Assembly: GCF_010731755.1 (NCBI RefSeq)
Contig: NZ_AP022589.1
Location: 3,162,001-3,226,000, forward strand
DNA: 64,000 nt
Direction of reading: 5' to 3'
From: Mycolicibacter minnesotensis
Lineage (GTDB): Bacteria > Actinomycetota > Actinomycetes > Mycobacteriales > Mycobacteriaceae
A program made the position numbers and the translations under genes. The notes under the pieces were generated by a model that saw only the letters and a program-made list of their open reading frames with translations, searched no databases and was not told the origin of the DNA. This document shows positions 1-8,115 of this stretch, one piece after another. Every line of letters begins with the position of its first letter. Within the stretch, counting starts at the first letter, position 1.

Positions 1-1091
1 CCGGCTACGGCATGTCCAAACATCATGTGAAGTATCGGGAATCGGGATGGCGGTACAAGCTCGCCATCAACTTCTCAGCCGGGCTGCTGTCCACCGTCGT
101 GGTGGGGATCTTCGCGGTGGCGAAGTTCACCGAGGGGGCGTGGTTGGTGGTGGTCGTCTTCCCGGTGCTAGTGCTGGTCCTGATCCGGCTCAACCGCGAA
201 TACCGAGCCGAGGCCGCCATCTTGGAGCGATTCCGCACCGACCGGCCGGACGTCGTCAAGTACGCCCGGCACAGTGTGATGGTCTTCGTCCAATCCCTGG
301 ACCTCGCGGTTATCGAGGCGCTGCGCTACGGCAAAGGCCTCTACGCCGACGATCTGACGGCGGTGCACCTGGTGGTCGATGCCGCCCATGCCGCAGTGTT
401 GCGTCAGCGCTGGGAGTACTACGGTCTGGACACCCCGCTGCGGGTGGTCGACTGCCCCGACCGCCGGCTGACCCGCACCGCCCAGCAACTGGTCGACGCC
501 GCGCGTGGCCGTTACCCCGATTCGCACGTAACGGTGCTGCTGCCGCGGCGGACCTACGCGCCGCTGCTGGGCCGGCTGCTGCATGACCGCACCGCCGACA
601 AGATCGCCAAGGCCGTGAGCCAGGTTCCCGACGCAGCGGCGACCATCGTGCCCTACGACGTGGAGTCACGTGTACGGCAGGCGTTCCCGGACATGTTTGA
701 ACAGCGCCTCGCCCGAGAAGTGGGGAAGGTCCAACAGTGGGTGACGCGCCACGACCAGCGCGAGGTGGACCGCTACCAGCATCCGGCTCCGCCACCGGAC
801 GCCATCGCGGTGGACGCGCTGATCGTCGGTCACCTGGCCACGGTGGAGGGCCGCGTCAATGAGGTCGACGACTCTGGCAGTCGCGGCAAGCTGGCCAGGA
901 CTGTGGTGATAGGGGACGGTTCCGGAGAACTGCGTGTGACATTTCGTGCGGCGCGCGGCACCGAGATCAGTCCCGGCGACTTGGTGGCCGTTACGGGCAA
1001 GGCCCGCCAGAGCGGCAACGGGCCGGTCTACATGTCCGATCCGAGCTACCGGATCGTCCGCGCGGCAGATGAACCGGGACTGTCGCGCTGA
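1..1091 (+). CDS. APC-family permease, C-terminal part (5' end outside window)
   Basis: The reading frame is open from the first base, so the window starts inside the gene. The visible 360 residues begin with two hydrophobic segments (about residues 18-60 counted from the first Met), the last membrane helices of an amino-acid/polyamine permease. A long soluble tail follows. Its last 75 residues (VEGRVNEVDDSGSRGKLART onward) look like a small OB-fold. This arrangement matches mycobacterial permease-like proteins such as Rv2690c, recalled from family knowledge. Substrate unknown. The first Met at position 12 should not be taken as the true start. Confidence 0.75.
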   Translation, partial: GYGMSKHHVKYRESGWRYKLAINFSAGLLSTVVVGIFAVAKFTEGAWLVVVVFPVLVLVLIRLNREYRAEAAILERFRTDRPDVVKYARHSVMVFVQSLDLAVIEALRYGKGLYADDLTAVHLVVDAAHAAVLRQRWEYYGLDTPLRVVDCPDRRLTRTAQQLVDAARGRYPDSHVTVLLPRRTYAPLLGRLLHDRTADKIAKAVSQVPDAAATIVPYDVESRVRQAFPDMFEQRLAREVGKVQQWVTRHDQREVDRYQHPAPPPDAIAVDALIVGHLATVEGRVNEVDDSGSRGKLARTVVIGDGSGELRVTFRAARGTEISPGDLVAVTGKARQSGNGPVYMSDPSYRIVRAADEPGLSR

Positions 1092-1116
1092 CCGGCCACG
1101 CCGGTGCCAGAAAGTA

Positions 1117-1159
1117 CAGCGGCTGGGAGGGAACCCTAGGGGTTCCGTCCCAGCCGCTG
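1117..1159. terminator. Strong hairpin between convergent genes
   Basis: CAGCGGCTGGGA (1117-1128) pairs perfectly with TCCCAGCCGCTG (1148-1159). The stem continues inward through GGAACCC/GGGTTCC-type pairs, leaving a loop of about 3 nt. It lies between the permease stop at 1091 and the stop of the convergent gene at 1222. There is no U-tract, which is common for mycobacterial terminators. A bidirectional terminator is the natural reading. Confidence 0.75.
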
Positions 1160-1221
1160 ACTGCGTTCTACAACTCTACGAAGCGATAGACCTCCTCAGG
1201 TCGACTTCTCCGTTTACCGAC

Positions 1222-2271
1222 TTAGAGGCCGAAGACGTCCAGCAGGCCACCGCTCAGCAGCCCGCCGTCCAGCGCTCCGCTGTCCAGTGCAGCACCGTCC
1301 AGCAGGTCAGGACCGGCTTCCGCGCCCGACAGCAGTTCCACGGCGTTGACCGGCAGATCCGCGGTGCCGACCTCGAGAGCCTCGGCCGCGCGTGCCGGCC
1401 ACTGGTTCAGCAGCAGATCGAAGAGGCCGTTCTCGGTGAGCAGGCCCCGGAAGACGCTCTCGGTCTCAGGCACGATGTAGCCGTTGAGCACGGTGTTCAG
1501 CACATCGGCGGGCATGTTGAAAAGTGCACCGATGTCACCGCTGAAGAATTCACTGGTGTTCTGGAGCGTCTGGTAGATGGCGCCGATCGCCGGAGACATC
1601 AGCACGTCGGCGACCTGCTTGATCATGGCCCAACCCACAAGCGGCCCGGTGAATTCGTTGAACAGGCTCGAGATGTTCTCCATCTCGCGGGCGGGGATGG
1701 ACAGCACCGGCCCCAGGGCCTTGCCGGCCTCTTCGATGCCGTACAGCAGCCAGATGTTCACGTAGTTGAAGGCCCCGTAGATGTCGCCATCCTTGAGTGA
1801 TCCGGAAATCTGCTCGAACAGGCCTTCCAGCCCCGGGTACTTTTCGTGGCCCTGTGCCATGCCAGGGGCGCCGAAGATCATCTTGTCGAGCGCCTCACCG
1901 ATGCCGGCAAAGCCAGAGGTGATGGTCCGCGGCTCGGGGTCTTGCGGACGGTCGTCCAGGGGGGCGTTCTCCATGCCGATGATCAGGTGGCCGTAGTCGA
2001 ACCAGTTGCTGCCGACCTGGCCGATCACGTCGAAGACGTTGGCGTTGTTGATCAGATCGGTGACGTTGTCTGCGGTCCGTTCGAACAGCGACGACAAACC
2101 GAGGAAGTCTGCGGTGAGCTGCACGGCATGGTGCTGGGTGCTCGGCAGTACCGGTGCGACCGGGGTCGCGGCGATCAGGCTGGCCCCCATCAGGGCAACT
2201 CCGGCGGCCGCGAAGCGGGATGTACGTCCGGTATGTGTACTACTGGTATCGGGATGCATAACGCTCTCCAT
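1222..2271 (-). CDS. Mycobacterial exported protein of unknown function
   Basis: This 349-residue protein has an N-terminal signal peptide (RTSRFAAAGVALMGASLIAA, about residues 17-36). Next comes the HHAVQLTAD segment, a stretch found after the signal in many mycobacterial exported proteins of unknown function. The middle is amphipathic and helix-rich with no catalytic motif that I recognise. The C-terminus is a low-complexity Leu/Gly/Asp/Ala tail ending GGLLSGGLLDVFGL. The start at 2271 has GAGGAGA a few bases upstream; an in-frame ATG at 2259 is an alternative. The upstream region carries an IdeR-like box, so iron control is possible. No function is assigned. Confidence 0.7.
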   Translation of the reverse strand: MESVMHPDTSSTHTGRTSRFAAAGVALMGASLIAATPVAPVLPSTQHHAVQLTADFLGLSSLFERTADNVTDLINNANVFDVIGQVGSNWFDYGHLIIGMENAPLDDRPQDPEPRTITSGFAGIGEALDKMIFGAPGMAQGHEKYPGLEGLFEQISGSLKDGDIYGAFNYVNIWLLYGIEEAGKALGPVLSIPAREMENISSLFNEFTGPLVGWAMIKQVADVLMSPAIGAIYQTLQNTSEFFSGDIGALFNMPADVLNTVLNGYIVPETESVFRGLLTENGLFDLLLNQWPARAAEALEVGTADLPVNAVELLSGAEAGPDLLDGAALDSGALDGGLLSGGLLDVFGL

Positions 2272-2353
2272 GTCTGTGTCTCCTCATGCTCTGCTGTGCG
2301 ATGGCTCATGGTTATGGCACAGTTTCCTGCGAACCAGATAATAGCGGTTAGTC

Positions 2354-2372
2354 TTAGGTCTGCCTAACTTGC
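2354..2372. promoter_or_regulatory. IdeR/DtxR-like iron box
   Basis: TTAGGTCTGCCTAACTTGC fits the left half and centre of the mycobacterial IdeR consensus (TTAGGTTAGGCTAACCTAA, known from the literature) and keeps the inverted TTAGG..CCTAA halves. It lies 83 bp upstream of the exported protein starting at 2271 (minus strand) and about 280 bp upstream of the PGRS gene. The right end of the box is degenerate. Binding is inferred. Confidence 0.5.
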
Positions 2373-2397
2373 AAGGTGAACGCTAGGTAAACTTTCA

Positions 2398-2419
2398 CGG
2401 TTGCGCAAATGAGCAACCG
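2398..2419. promoter_or_regulatory. Inverted repeat in divergent promoter region
   Basis: CGGTTGC (2398-2404) and GCAACCG (2413-2419) are perfect 7-bp arms around an 8-bp spacer. The repeat sits between two divergently transcribed genes for exported proteins, so an operator is plausible. No regulator is identified. Confidence 0.35.
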
Positions 2420-2566
2420 ACGACGCGGTGTGGCCGCACACGGGACCCCGGGCGGCGCCGAGCCGCCGAGTGGTACGAGTCGAGTTATCTACGGCGACGG
2501 CCTACGAGGCTTGGGGGGCCGGTCGCGTTCGTCGGTCGCGTCGGGGCCTGCCGCTGACGCCAATGC

Positions 2567-2582
2567 TTGCCTAATCAGGCAA
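2567..2582. promoter_or_regulatory. TTGCCT-AATC-AGGCAA palindrome upstream of PGRS gene
   Basis: Perfect 6-bp inverted arms lie 72 bp before the PGRS start codon. The TTGCCTAA half resembles the half-sites of metal-dependent DtxR-type regulators, so this may be a second, weaker metal-responsive site or an unrelated operator. Confidence 0.35.
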
Positions 2583-2653
2583 ACACGCCCTCTGAGCTGG
2601 GACTATTTGCATTTGGATTGGCGGTTCACTAATTGTCGTGGTAGTTATATAGC

Positions 2654-4216
2654 ATGAAAATCTTAGGTTCGCTTAAGGAAAACGGGTCTGCGTCGGCACG
2701 GCGATTGGCCGCCGCGGGGGCATCTGTTGGGGCATTGGCGGCGTTCGGGTTGGCGCCTACGGCGCAGGCCGACTTTGACGATTTTCTTGCGGACCTGTTG
2801 GCTCCCACCGCCTGGGGGACACTGTTTGATCCTGGCTACTGGGATGGTTCAGGCTCAGCCTCAACGTTCGACCTCGCATCGTTGTTTAACGGTGACGACG
2901 TAGCTGGGGTGGCTTTGGGCACGGCACTCGACACGTCGTTCGCGGATCTGTACCAGAACCTGATTTACCTGCCGCTGCACGCGGCGATGCAGGATTGGAT
3001 TGACAGTCCGTTGGGTTCACAGATCAACGATCTGATCAACCCGTTGTTTGCTTTCGGCGGTGCCTGCGGCTTGATCTGCAACGGTATCGACGGCACCGAG
3101 ACCATTGTCGACGGCGGAAATGGTGGCTGGATCTTCGGCGACGGTGGCGACGGCTGGAGCAGTGCCGAAGACGGCGTGGCTGGTGGCGCAGGTGGCTATG
3201 GTGGCTGGCTCGGCAACGGAGGCGACGGCGGTGATGGTGGTGCCGGTGCTGACGGTGGTGCGGGCGGCGCGGGCGGCTGGATCGGCAACGGCGGCATCGG
3301 GGGCGACGGCGGCGCAGGCCTTGATGGCCTCATCGCCGGCGACGGTGGCAATGGCGGGGCAGGTGGTCAGGCTGGCTTCTTCTTCAGCACCCACGGTGAT
3401 GGTGGCAACGGCGGCGACGGCGGCAGTTCGGTCGGTGACGGAGGCACTGGTGGCGTCGGCGGCAAGGGCGGTGACAGCGGAGGCATCTCCAGCCTGTATC
3501 TCATCGGTGGTAGCGGCGGTAACGGAGGCAACGGCGGGAACGGTGGCTCGGCCAGCGGGGTCGGCAGTCTTGCCGGTGCCGGTGGTAACGGCGGCGACGG
3601 TGGCGTGAGCACAGCGCTTAGCGGCCACGATGGTGGTGCCGGCGGTGACGGTGGAGATGGTGGTAACGGTACCGACGGCGCTGCTGCCAGCCACGGTGGT
3701 GCCGGCGGCACGGGCGGCGGCACCGGCGTTGGCGCTAGGGGCAGTGGTGGTCAGGGCGGTGCGGGCGGCGCCGGCGGCGCGAGCGACGGCGGAGTCGGCG
3801 GAGCGGGCGGCACCGGCGGCGCCGGAAACAGCGACAACTGGCTCATGCGCGCCGGCGGCGGCGGCGGAGGCGGCGGCGGCGCTGGCACCGGAGGTCAAGG
3901 GGGCAGCGGCGGCAACGGCGGTGATGGCGGCAGCGGCCGCGGGTCGGTATTCGGCACCGGTGGCACCGGTGGCACCGGCGGCGGAGCCGACGGCGGAATC
4001 GGTGGTGCCGGCGGCAACGGCGGTCACGGCGACGTCGGCTACGGGGGCAACGGTGGCGACGGTGGACGCGTTGGCCCCAACGGCGACGGCTCCGGCGGAA
4101 ACGGCGGAAACGGCGGCGGCACCAGAGGGGCAAACGGGGCCGACGGCGGCAACGGCGGCGCCGAAGGTGGCCCCGGCGGAAACGGCGGCAACGGCGGAAG
4201 CGGTGGTCCCAGCTGA
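2654..4216 (+). CDS. PGRS glycine-rich secreted protein with signal peptide in place of PE domain
   Basis: This 520-residue protein starts with a Sec-type signal (hydrophobic core ASVGALAAFGLAPTAQA, cleavage expected before DFDDF, near residue 40). An acidic, Trp-rich linker (AWGTLFDPGYWDG, then LPLHAAMQDWIDSPLGSQIN) leads to a long GGX repeat domain (GGAGG, GGDGG, GGNGG) from about residue 155 to the end. In ordinary PE_PGRS proteins the same kind of linker (ending in an L/I-GNG motif) follows a PE domain. No PE domain is present here. It shares this architecture with the protein at 16076-18235, so the two are paralogues. Likely secreted or surface exposed; function unknown. Reverse-frame ORFs across it are composition shadows. 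Confidence 0.85.
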   Translation: MKILGSLKENGSASARRLAAAGASVGALAAFGLAPTAQADFDDFLADLLAPTAWGTLFDPGYWDGSGSASTFDLASLFNGDDVAGVALGTALDTSFADLYQNLIYLPLHAAMQDWIDSPLGSQINDLINPLFAFGGACGLICNGIDGTETIVDGGNGGWIFGDGGDGWSSAEDGVAGGAGGYGGWLGNGGDGGDGGAGADGGAGGAGGWIGNGGIGGDGGAGLDGLIAGDGGNGGAGGQAGFFFSTHGDGGNGGDGGSSVGDGGTGGVGGKGGDSGGISSLYLIGGSGGNGGNGGNGGSASGVGSLAGAGGNGGDGGVSTALSGHDGGAGGDGGDGGNGTDGAAASHGGAGGTGGGTGVGARGSGGQGGAGGAGGASDGGVGGAGGTGGAGNSDNWLMRAGGGGGGGGGAGTGGQGGSGGNGGDGGSGRGSVFGTGGTGGTGGGADGGIGGAGGNGGHGDVGYGGNGGDGGRVGPNGDGSGGNGGNGGGTRGANGADGGNGGAEGGPGGNGGNGGSGGPS

Positions 4217-4476
4217 GCTCCCGGGTCGCCAAGCTCCAATCTGACCCACTGAAATAACTCTCGGCTCTAATGCTGACGGCGCCAGGTAGGCGGCGAGCTG
4301 TTAGCTATCGGCTAATCGGCGCTCGCGCGCCGGCGGCCGCGTTCAAGTCGAATCCGCCGTGGTGCCTGCACGCTGGATGGTTTTCGTTGTGCGTTGTCGC
4401 GCCGTCAGGCATCTCGCCGATTGTGGAGACTTGCACTCCAACGGACTCCACGACCGCCGCTTCGCCGTGGTCCGGT

Positions 4477-4512
4477 GTCAGGGTTTCGAATCCCGGAACC
4501 ACTGATTAAGAG
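4477..4512. repeat. Diverged copy of tRNA-Lys 3' half (att-like remnant)
   Basis: These 36 bases match the tRNA-Lys gene at 5840-5875 in the same orientation with 33 of 36 identities. They cover the anticodon loop through the T-arm. The rest of the tRNA is absent, so this is not a tRNA gene. Integrating elements that use a tRNA 3' end as attachment site leave an intact tRNA at one edge and a 3' fragment at the other, and the geometry here fits. The 260 bp before it (4217-4476) hold no gene I can support. Confidence 0.7.
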
Positions 4513-4560
4513 ACAGGTGGTATCGCAGTGTCGCTGGCGATAGTTGGAAAGTCGGCCCGG

Positions 4561-5574
4561 TTAGTCGAGCCACGCGTGGACGCCGCCGTGGCGGGCGCAC
4601 GAACCCCGACGGTGATCAGAAAACGAGTAGGAGCCATCGGTGCAGAGTGCGTTAGCGCCCCTCGGAGGGTAGGGGGCATCGCTGGGAAGCGGGACGCAGA
4701 CACCCTTGACGTTGCGATAGCACCGAGGGTGCGTTGTCGTCGGCGGGGCGGGCGCCCGATAGGTCACCGTGGGCCTGCTCGTTGTCGTACCCACAGATGA
4801 CGGAGCAATCGGCTTTCCGCACTGACGCAGAATGCCCTCCAGTGCCTCACGCTCGTCCTCGGTGACCCACAACCGGTATCGGGCTTTCACCTCGACGATG
4901 CGTGTCGCATAGGTGCAGCGGTAGGCATCGTTTGCTGGTAGCCAGGTGGCGGCGTCACTGGACCCCTTTTGCTGGTTTGCGGCCGCGGTGGTGGTTTGCA
5001 GGTTGATCGGGTCGTTGGCGAAGTTTCGGCGGGTCAAGTCGTCCCAGACCTGGGCGCCCTTCTGCCAGGCATCCAACAACGGCACGACGTGATCGATCTG
5101 GATAGGACTGAACTCTTCGGGAACCTGGTGGTAGATAACCGTCTTTCCGGTGTAGGGGTCCTTGAGGACACCGGAGGCGACGGCGCAACCGGAATCAGGC
5201 ATGACTGCGCCGAGGTCGCGGCGCAGGATGTCGGTTCGGGTATCGCAGTAGTTGTGTCCACCCTCCACGGTGACGTCGTCGGACCAGGGGATCCCGAACA
5301 GTGCGCGGTCGTAGCCCGTCTTGGGTGCACGGCCTTTGACGGGGAGCGCATCGAGCCTCTCGAGTGGGGGCAGGGAACTTTTGGGGTAACTCGACGTCAG
5401 TGGTGGCTGCGGTGAAGTCGCTCCGGGACGGACGACCAAGGCCACGAGCAGGGCGATGACCGCGCAGACTGCTACGACGGTCAAGATGATGAGTGCGAGC
5501 TGGCGGCGGGTCACGGTAGTAACGCCTGACTCGTCTGCCGGTGGGCGCTCGACGTCGACATCGTGGATATCCAC
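4561..5574 (-). CDS. Membrane-anchored DUF1524-type HNH nuclease with DUF3761-like tail
   Basis: The 337-residue protein has a short cytosolic N-terminus, one membrane segment (LALIILTVVAVCAVIALLVA, about residues 26-45) and an exported nuclease domain. IDHVVPL (about residue 158) with a downstream Asn/His-rich region (NFANDPINLQTTTAAANQQK) is the pattern of DUF1524/GmrSD-type HNH nucleases. The C-terminus, with TDGSYSFSDHRRGSCARHGG, matches the small DUF3761 domain often joined to such nucleases. It is the only gene between the tRNA-Lys gene and its 3'-half copy, so it may be cargo of a small element. Role unknown: nutritional DNase, competition factor or defence are all possible. Confidence 0.8.
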   Translation of the reverse strand: MDIHDVDVERPPADESGVTTVTRRQLALIILTVVAVCAVIALLVALVVRPGATSPQPPLTSSYPKSSLPPLERLDALPVKGRAPKTGYDRALFGIPWSDDVTVEGGHNYCDTRTDILRRDLGAVMPDSGCAVASGVLKDPYTGKTVIYHQVPEEFSPIQIDHVVPLLDAWQKGAQVWDDLTRRNFANDPINLQTTTAAANQQKGSSDAATWLPANDAYRCTYATRIVEVKARYRLWVTEDEREALEGILRQCGKPIAPSSVGTTTSRPTVTYRAPAPPTTTHPRCYRNVKGVCVPLPSDAPYPPRGANALCTDGSYSFSDHRRGSCARHGGVHAWLD

Positions 5575-5833
5575 CGGGTGGACAGTAATCCACCTATTGG
5601 TAGCTCCAAGTTGGATCTACGGAAATCTGCAGGCCCACGGCCTATGCACTGAGATGCCCTGGTCGATGTCAGTCTTTTGCGTCCAGGTGCTTGTAGGCCT
5701 GTGTGGGACCGCGCCTAATGACCGCGCCCGCCGCTGCTCGATGTCCGATGGGTTGGACCGGCGGAGTTCCTGATAACGAACAAATATCCGATGGATCGGG
5801 CTGTTCTGGTGATGCCCAAAAACGCAAAGAAAG

Positions 5834-5906
<73 letters not shown>

Positions 5907-6061
5907 TTTGCGGTCGTGACCGCGAAAGAGACAATAACAGGCGTCCTGCCGCGAGACGAAATCAGCTGGTGCGAGGGGGCGCAGGTGAAGGGCTCAGCGC
6001 GAGGGGCGATTACCCACTAGACTGCCTGCGAGCAGCAGCAGCACGGTCAGGTGGGAAAAGC

Positions 6062-7291
6062 ATGGGGCAGGTTGGTTTGGCACACCGCTGCCGGGGGTTC
6101 GGGTCCCGGGCGGCGGCATTGCTGGTGGTTGCGGCCGCGGGGCTGAGCCTGAGTGCGTGCGGCGGCAACGCCGACGCCGAGGCGGCCAAGATCATCACCG
6201 ACAAGGGCACCCCATTCGCGGACCTGTTGATTCCCAAGGTCACCGCGTCGGTCACCGACAAGGCTGTCGGCGTCGCGGTGGACGCACCGGTGACGGTCAC
6301 CGCCGAGGACGGCGTGCTGGATTCGGTCACCATGGTCAACGAGTACGGCGCCGTGGTGGACGGCAAGCTCAGTGCTGATGGGTTGACTTGGGCGACTTCT
6401 GAGCAGCTCGGCTACAACAAGCGCTACACCGTCAATGCAAAGGCGCTGGGACTCGGTGGCGTCACCAGCCGGCAGATGACCTTTCAGACCCATTCGCCGC
6501 AGAACCTGACCATGCCCTACGTCATGCCGCGCGACGGCGAAGTCGTCGGTGTGGGCCAGCCGGTGGCGATTCGGTTCGACGAGAACATCGTTGACCGCGA
6601 GGCGGCCGAGAAGGCCATCACGATCACCACCGATCCGCCCGTGGTGGGTGCCTTCTACTGGCTGAGCAATCGCGAGGTGCGCTGGCGTCCGCAGGCGTTC
6701 TGGAAACCCGGAACCAATGTCGACGTGCAGGTCAACACCTACGGGGTGGACCTGGGCAACGGGGTGTACGGGCAGGACAACGCCGCCAGCCACTTCGTCA
6801 TCGGCGACGAGGTGATCGCCACCGTCGACGATGACACCAAGTCGATGGTGGTGCGCATCAACGGCGAAGTGGCCAAGACCATGCCGGTGTCGATGGGCAA
6901 GGAGAGCACCCCGACCAACAACGGCACCTACATCGTCGGTGAACGTTTCGCGCACATCGTCATGGATTCGTCGACCTACGGGGTTCCGGTGAACTCGCCC
7001 AACGGGTATCGCACCGACGTCGACTGGGCCACCCAGATCTCCTACAGCGGGATCTTCGTGCACTCGGCACCGTGGTCAGTAGGTGCCCAGGGCTACTCCA
7101 ACACCAGCCACGGCTGTATCAACGTCAGTCCCAGCAATGCCCTGTGGTTCTACGACCACGTCAAGCGGGGCGACGTGGTGCAGATCAACAACACCATCGG
7201 CTCGCCGCTGCCCGGCACCGAGGGGCTCGGAGACTGGAATGTGCCCTGGTCGCAATGGCAGGCCGGCAACGCCAAAGAGCCGGTGCGCTGA
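6062..7291 (+). CDS. ldtB: L,D-transpeptidase, LdtMt2/LdtB type
   Basis: This enzyme makes 3-3 (meso-DAP to meso-DAP) cross-links in peptidoglycan outside the membrane. From the ATG at 6062 it is 409 residues, close to the 408 of M. tuberculosis LdtMt2 (Rv2518c). Upstream in-frame starts would bury the signal. It begins with a lipoprotein signal peptide (lipobox LSAC, Cys33), then two immunoglobulin-like domains, then the YkuD catalytic domain with SHGCIN; the catalytic Cys is residue 352. The C-terminal tail with NVPWSQWQ is typical of the mycobacterial enzyme. Class B LDTs resist most beta-lactams except carbapenems (family knowledge). Next to orn and cmrA homologues, as in M. tuberculosis. 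Confidence 0.95.
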   Translation: MGQVGLAHRCRGFGSRAAALLVVAAAGLSLSACGGNADAEAAKIITDKGTPFADLLIPKVTASVTDKAVGVAVDAPVTVTAEDGVLDSVTMVNEYGAVVDGKLSADGLTWATSEQLGYNKRYTVNAKALGLGGVTSRQMTFQTHSPQNLTMPYVMPRDGEVVGVGQPVAIRFDENIVDREAAEKAITITTDPPVVGAFYWLSNREVRWRPQAFWKPGTNVDVQVNTYGVDLGNGVYGQDNAASHFVIGDEVIATVDDDTKSMVVRINGEVAKTMPVSMGKESTPTNNGTYIVGERFAHIVMDSSTYGVPVNSPNGYRTDVDWATQISYSGIFVHSAPWSVGAQGYSNTSHGCINVSPSNALWFYDHVKRGDVVQINNTIGSPLPGTEGLGDWNVPWSQWQAGNAKEPVR

Positions 7292-7294
7292 CGT

Positions 7295-7993
7295 CTAGCC
7301 GCCCAGGTATTCCTCGCTGCCGCTGGGATAGCCGCCGCCGAACGTGGTGATGTGCACGTGGTCGAAATGACCGTTGCCGCGGCCGCTGGGCCCTCCCGGG
7401 GTGTAGTACGTACCGCGCCAGATCGCGTCCTGCATGGCGAAACGATCAGCATTCTGTCGGACATAGTCGACGATCTGGTCTCCCAGCGCGATGCCCTCCG
7501 GGCTGCCGGGATTGGGAATCATCACGTCGATCGCCAGGCCTGAGGGATGCCAGCGCTGGCCGTCCGGCCGCACCCCGATCATGTTGTTGATCTGTGGGAA
7601 CGTTTCGCTGATGCTGCGCGCGACAAGGATCGTTTTGACCTGCATGCCGTGCTCGTTGACCACGCCCGGCGGCAAGGCATGCGGCGCCGGCATGGACCAG
7701 CTCGCCGCGAAATCGGGCGGCGGTGCCCCCCAATCCGGCGGCGGGGGCGGCGGAGCGTCTTCGGGTGGTGGGGGAGGCGCGAACTCCGGGGGCGGAGGCG
7801 GCGGGTCAAAGGGCGGCGGAGGCGGCCCGTCTTCTGGGGGTGGGGGTGGAACGTCTTCGGGTGGTGGCGGCGGCGCCTCGGCGGCCGCCGGAGGGGGCGG
7901 TTCGTCGTTGTTTCCCGGCTCGGCGCCAACGCTGCCAGCCAGGAACACGGCGGCCGGCAACAGAGTCGTCGCAGCCAGAACGGAGGATTTCAT
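7295..7993 (-). CDS. Proline-rich secreted protein with ARB_07466/peptidase M15-like domain
   Basis: With the ATG at 7993 the protein has 232 residues. It starts with a clean signal peptide (MKSSVLAATTLLPAAVFLAG), then an 80-residue PPPPPE/D-rich spacer, then a C-terminal domain with HPSGLAIDVMIPNPGS and GHFDHVHITT. The spaced H..D....HFDHVH residues resemble the zinc site of M15-type D-Ala-D-Ala peptidase relatives (ARB_07466-like domain, frequent in actinobacteria). Whether it is catalytic is unknown. It is convergent with ldtB with only a few bases between, consistent with a cell-wall role, but that is inference. An upstream start at 8041 would place extra residues before the signal and is less likely. 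Confidence 0.8.
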   Translation of the reverse strand: MKSSVLAATTLLPAAVFLAGSVGAEPGNNDEPPPPAAAEAPPPPPEDVPPPPPEDGPPPPPFDPPPPPPEFAPPPPPEDAPPPPPPDWGAPPPDFAASWSMPAPHALPPGVVNEHGMQVKTILVARSISETFPQINNMIGVRPDGQRWHPSGLAIDVMIPNPGSPEGIALGDQIVDYVRQNADRFAMQDAIWRGTYYTPGGPSGRGNGHFDHVHITTFGGGYPSGSEEYLGG

Positions 7994-8115
7994 GCGCAGA
8001 TCAACCAGTCCTTGCGTGAGCACGCAAGGCACCGTAACCAAAACGTTATCTCGACATCAACCCGGCACGCGGAAAGACGGTCGTACATCACACCTCGACC
8101 GGCCGCCTCAACTGC

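Noticed and set aside
2654..4216. Possible CRISPR or tandem-repeat array
   Set aside because: The repeats are short codon-level GGX units with no fixed period, spacer or palindrome. No cas genes and no CRISPR array are present anywhere in the window.
3017..4249. Long reverse-strand ORFs (Ala/Thr-rich and Pro-rich) across the first PGRS gene
   Set aside because: They are the complement of GGX-coding repeats; the products are low-complexity with no start signals. The same holds for plus-strand ORFs across 16059-17546.
4477..4512. A second tRNA gene
   Set aside because: Only the anticodon loop to T-arm part matches tRNA-Lys; no acceptor stem or D-arm is present and three positions differ.
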